A DNA stretch of 64,000 bases from Capitulum mitella (Eukaryota; Arthropoda; Thecostraca; Pollicipedomorpha; Pollicipedidae). Of the stretch, positions 60,901 through 64,000 are shown in pieces; position 1 is the stretch's first letter; every line of letters starts with the position of its first letter. A program made the position numbers and the translations under genes. Where the stretch lies: assembly GCA_030062745.1 (NCBI GenBank), contig CP099839.1, forward strand, positions 29,449,451 through 29,513,450, read 5' to 3'. Under the pieces are notes generated by a model. It saw only the letters and a list, made by a program, of their open reading frames with translations, was not told where the DNA came from and ran no database searches.

Positions 60901-63900
60901 CATCAAATCAGTTTTGGCGTGCCAAACACTAACGCTGATTTGTTCGGTCACGAATCCAAAACGTCGCAAATCCGGAGCCAATAGGAAGACGAGCGTTAAA
61001 TCACGTCACAGCACGACGTGGGAAGGTCCGCGGGACACCAACAAAGTTCCAGTGGAGTTGGAGACATCCTTAAACTTCTGAATTCTGCATAGGGAGGGCC
61101 GAAAGTTGGATTATTCTTGCGCCCCAGCCTTTGAGAACTCCAGCTCCATGTGGTGCTTCTTAGAAGTGTGGCAGTTCAAGCCCACATTCAGCCACCATCA
61201 TCCATTTGCCCGAATAAATAAATCAAAATACAGGCTTCGTTCCGAAAGGACGTTAACTTTCGACCAGATTACGTGCTGAGCCTCCAGTGAAACGGAGAAG
61301 GCCGATAGGTTCCGACCCCATTTCGAAGAGATACACTGAGACGCCGCTGATGGGTTTTCGGTGAGATTTCTGGATCTGTAATCTCGTTGTCGCGGTACGC
61401 CAGCTGATTTCGGGAACAAAGCTCTTTCACATGGACATCCCGTAACTGGCTCCAAGGAAATTGACCGTTGCAACGTTGAGTCAATGGCAATGGTGTGTTT
61501 GTTCTTCATGGGACGTGATGACGTCTTTCCTATCGGAGTGCCTATAGTGTGCACGTTATGGGATCGCCCATAAACAGGCATTGACGATGCTTTTTTATCT
61601 TAATGCCTTTGACAGCCTTTCCCTTCAAGAAGCTTATGAACTGCAAATCATACTGTCCACGGGAGTTGTCATGGCCATACGTCGGGCACGAACTCAAATG
61701 GAATAGGATAACAAGGACTGCCATCTGCCAGGGACGCTTACTCCACCGATAATGAGCAGAGTTTCGAGGACGAACCGCGCCTGCCGTGGAACCACTGCCT
61801 TGAATGACCCTCGCACGGTCAGTGTAGGAACATGTCCGAAGTTGGTGGGGTCAGAGCCTTTTGGTCAGTTTTTTTCCATGCAACATCGCAGAGCTAATGT
61901 TAAGGCAGACTGGTTGGCAGGGTGGGCGCAGCCATACCTGCTCCGATGGGCTGCTGTACACATGACTGTTATGAGATGGAGGAGAATCAAATGCGGGCTG
62001 ACACTGCCACACTGTCAGTCCTGCATTAGGGTTATTTCTCCGCTGGCGATAACCTGTCGCCGTACACCCCTTTTTCTAACAGAGGTGGTGCCGAGCTGGA
62101 AACCCCGGCTGAGCCGCATCAAAGTGTTTTGCGTCTAAAATGCATCAAAACGTCAGTCTCAGTGCACATAGCCATTAGCCTGCCATGCTAATAATCATTT
62201 CCACTGGACGTCTCTCGCCTTTCTCTTTTTCCATCGCCCCTCTATTAAACTGTGTTCCAATCAATATTTGCATCACCGACATACGTTTAACTCGGCCAGA
62301 GACATGCTATTCCAGCATGACTTACTTTCGACCTTGACGACATGAACTAGGGAATTCGAGTGTGGTGGAACCAACAGCAGGTCTGGCTGACCATTCTGCG
62401 GAGGACCGAGTTGCTAAGAATCAGCAATCGCCAAGAAAAGAAGTGACATAACGTTCTAGGCGTCTGCACCGTTCTAATGCACGGGCGGCCCTGCTCGACG
62501 ACGTAGCATGACGCTGCCCTGTGTTGCGTCACCTGACAGCATCAGGAGGTGCGTATGTGTTTGTGTGTCGTTCTGGGGCGCGCTGACTCCGAAGTTGTTT
62601 AGCACCCATACCGCATGTTTCAACTGCCAAAAATGTGCGGCACAAAAAACCCGTGCTCGCACAGAAAACCAAGTGGATTGCCCAGAAAAACGGAATCGTC
62701 AGCCATCGGAATCTCCGATAATGGAAGGGAGGCCCGTCGGGCCGATACATCAGAGTGGCTTCGGACAGGAGAGGGAACAAAGGCACCCCGCTGTTGGGCA
62801 CACGTCAGCAGGGTACGTGCGTTTCAATTTATTTTGCTTTGCTCCGATCTGGAGAAAACCTGGAAATGGTTGGTAATTGTTTATAGACACCGCAGCTGTT
62901 GCTGTCATTGGCACGTTTATAGATTATTTTGGGATAACACGGTGCAAGAAGAGAAAGGGTCGTGGAAGTTAAATTCAGGGGAAGATGTAGAGGAGGGTCG
63001 TCACTGAGTTTCCCATAAACAACTTTGAAGCTCCATGCTAAAGATATTCCAAACGTTTTTCGGTGGTAAGCAAGGGGGTAATCAGAATGTCTTCTAAGAG
63101 GGGGCCAGGACAAGCCTAATCCGCCTCGAAACTACGAAACCCCAGGGATTTTTCCACTCTGTTTTTAATCTCCCAAAATTTGCGTCTGTTTCGTTTTCGG
63201 TGCGTAAAGAAACGTTAAATTTCCAGCCCCATGGAAGCCGTGACCCCCTTCTCCCCCCCCGGTTGCGCCCCTGTTACAATGTTTCTTTACTTACTAGTTA
63301 CTTGTCGGGTATTTCGCACCGGCTGTCATATTTAGAGGCGATGAAGGGCAATCTTTCTTTGTCGTATTCGTGCGAGCGCCAGAAAACGGTCTACGCGGGA
63401 GGCTCAACCCCAGGTCACCCGACGGTGACAACGAAAGTTCACCACTGAGGAGAAATTACCAACAGAGTATTTTTTCAGCGCGCAACTCTAAGCTGACCTG
63501 GGGTCGCCTTTTCGATTCACAGATTGCTGTGATAAGACAAAAAAGCAAAAGCAAATAAAAAACAATACACCATGCTTTCTTAATTTCATTTTGACCATTG
63601 CAAGGAGAAATTTTGGAGTTTCCAACCTACCTCTGACGTCGCTATTTACGTTGAGTTCAAATATGTGATTCGTTCCCTTGTATATTAAAACAGCACTTAT
63701 GCCCATACAACCACTACACAACCCAGTGTAAAACCCTTGCTAATGATACACGAATAAACGTCGACTGGAGGGAAGGTCAAATCGTACCGGGGAACGCCAT
63801 GCAGCGGAGTGCCTCGACCTTCACAGTCGTTACACGCAACTCCCTCCGCTGCGGAACGCCGCCGAGCTCCGGCTTGGCTCCGCCACCAATCAGACACCAG

Positions 63901-64000
63901 CACACATTTCGACCGCGCACACGTTTTCATTCCTCGTTCTCTTTCTCAGTCCGTACCTCTCTTTCACCATCTTATGTTACTATCTTACATGTATTTCTGA
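57951..64000. other. distal intergenic DNA, no gene recognised
   Basis: Open frames of up to about 190 residues occur (58880-59446 +, 61198-61581 -, 62508-62876 +) without known domains or convincing splice partners. The minus-strand frame 61198-61581 has the most protein-like composition but is unidentified. GGTTGCGCCCCTG ending at 63273 looks like a hAT right terminus without a visible partner. Short ATT repeats lie near 60370. Confidence 0.4.

Overview
This is a eukaryotic nuclear window with spliced genes, long introns, microsatellites, minisatellites and transposon remains. There are no operons or prokaryotic signals. Protein similarity recalled from known families, together with an array of the arthropod-type telomeric pentamer (CCTAA/TTAGG) at 54251-54295, suggests an arthropod. 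A crustacean is plausible, but the species cannot be fixed from the sequence.

Four protein-coding genes can be rebuilt by joining exons at GT-AG sites with matching phases. (1) 3860-28049, + strand: a 16-exon M1 zinc aminopeptidase (aminopeptidase N-like), 978 residues, with an N-terminal membrane anchor and an intact active site. (2) 36627-37472, - strand: a NUDT9-like ADP-ribose pyrophosphatase, with at least the main coding exon present. (3) 43542-48588, + strand: an 11-exon SMARCE1/BAF57 homologue, 525 residues, an HMG-box subunit of SWI/SNF chromatin remodelling complexes with a glutamine-rich tail. (4) 50382-53136, - strand: a 5-exon proteasome alpha subunit (PSMA1, alpha-6), whose first coding exon carries only the ATG. 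The exon lengths of genes 1 and 3 each sum to a multiple of three with every junction in phase, which strongly supports those models. NUDT9 and SMARCE1 diverge from a shared 6 kb interval. SMARCE1 and PSMA1 converge.

Non-coding layout: 1-3848 is upstream DNA containing a hAT-like element (724-1452) that carries a degenerate 21-bp minisatellite. The aminopeptidase introns hold GC-rich patches, nuclear-receptor-like AGGTCA repeats, a tRNA-like element and a CT microsatellite. 28050-36626 is repeat-rich intergenic DNA (GA and TA microsatellites, a second minisatellite, hAT-like elements with 8-bp target duplications). 37473-43541 is a CpG-poor interval with two short CpG-rich islands and a decayed LINE reverse transcriptase. 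48589-50381 has a 72-bp minisatellite between the convergent genes. 53137-64000 has no recognised gene; it holds a foldback transposon with a telomere-like loop (54105-54456), an AT tandem repeat and a roughly 153-bp tandem repeat.

The most interesting points are the foldback element with telomeric pentamers in its loop, the hAT-like element built around a minisatellite, the sharp CpG depletion confined to the housekeeping-gene half of the window, and a pair of perfect 11-bp hairpins directly before an aminopeptidase splice acceptor. The four genes do not form a pathway. No novel multi-gene system is evident.
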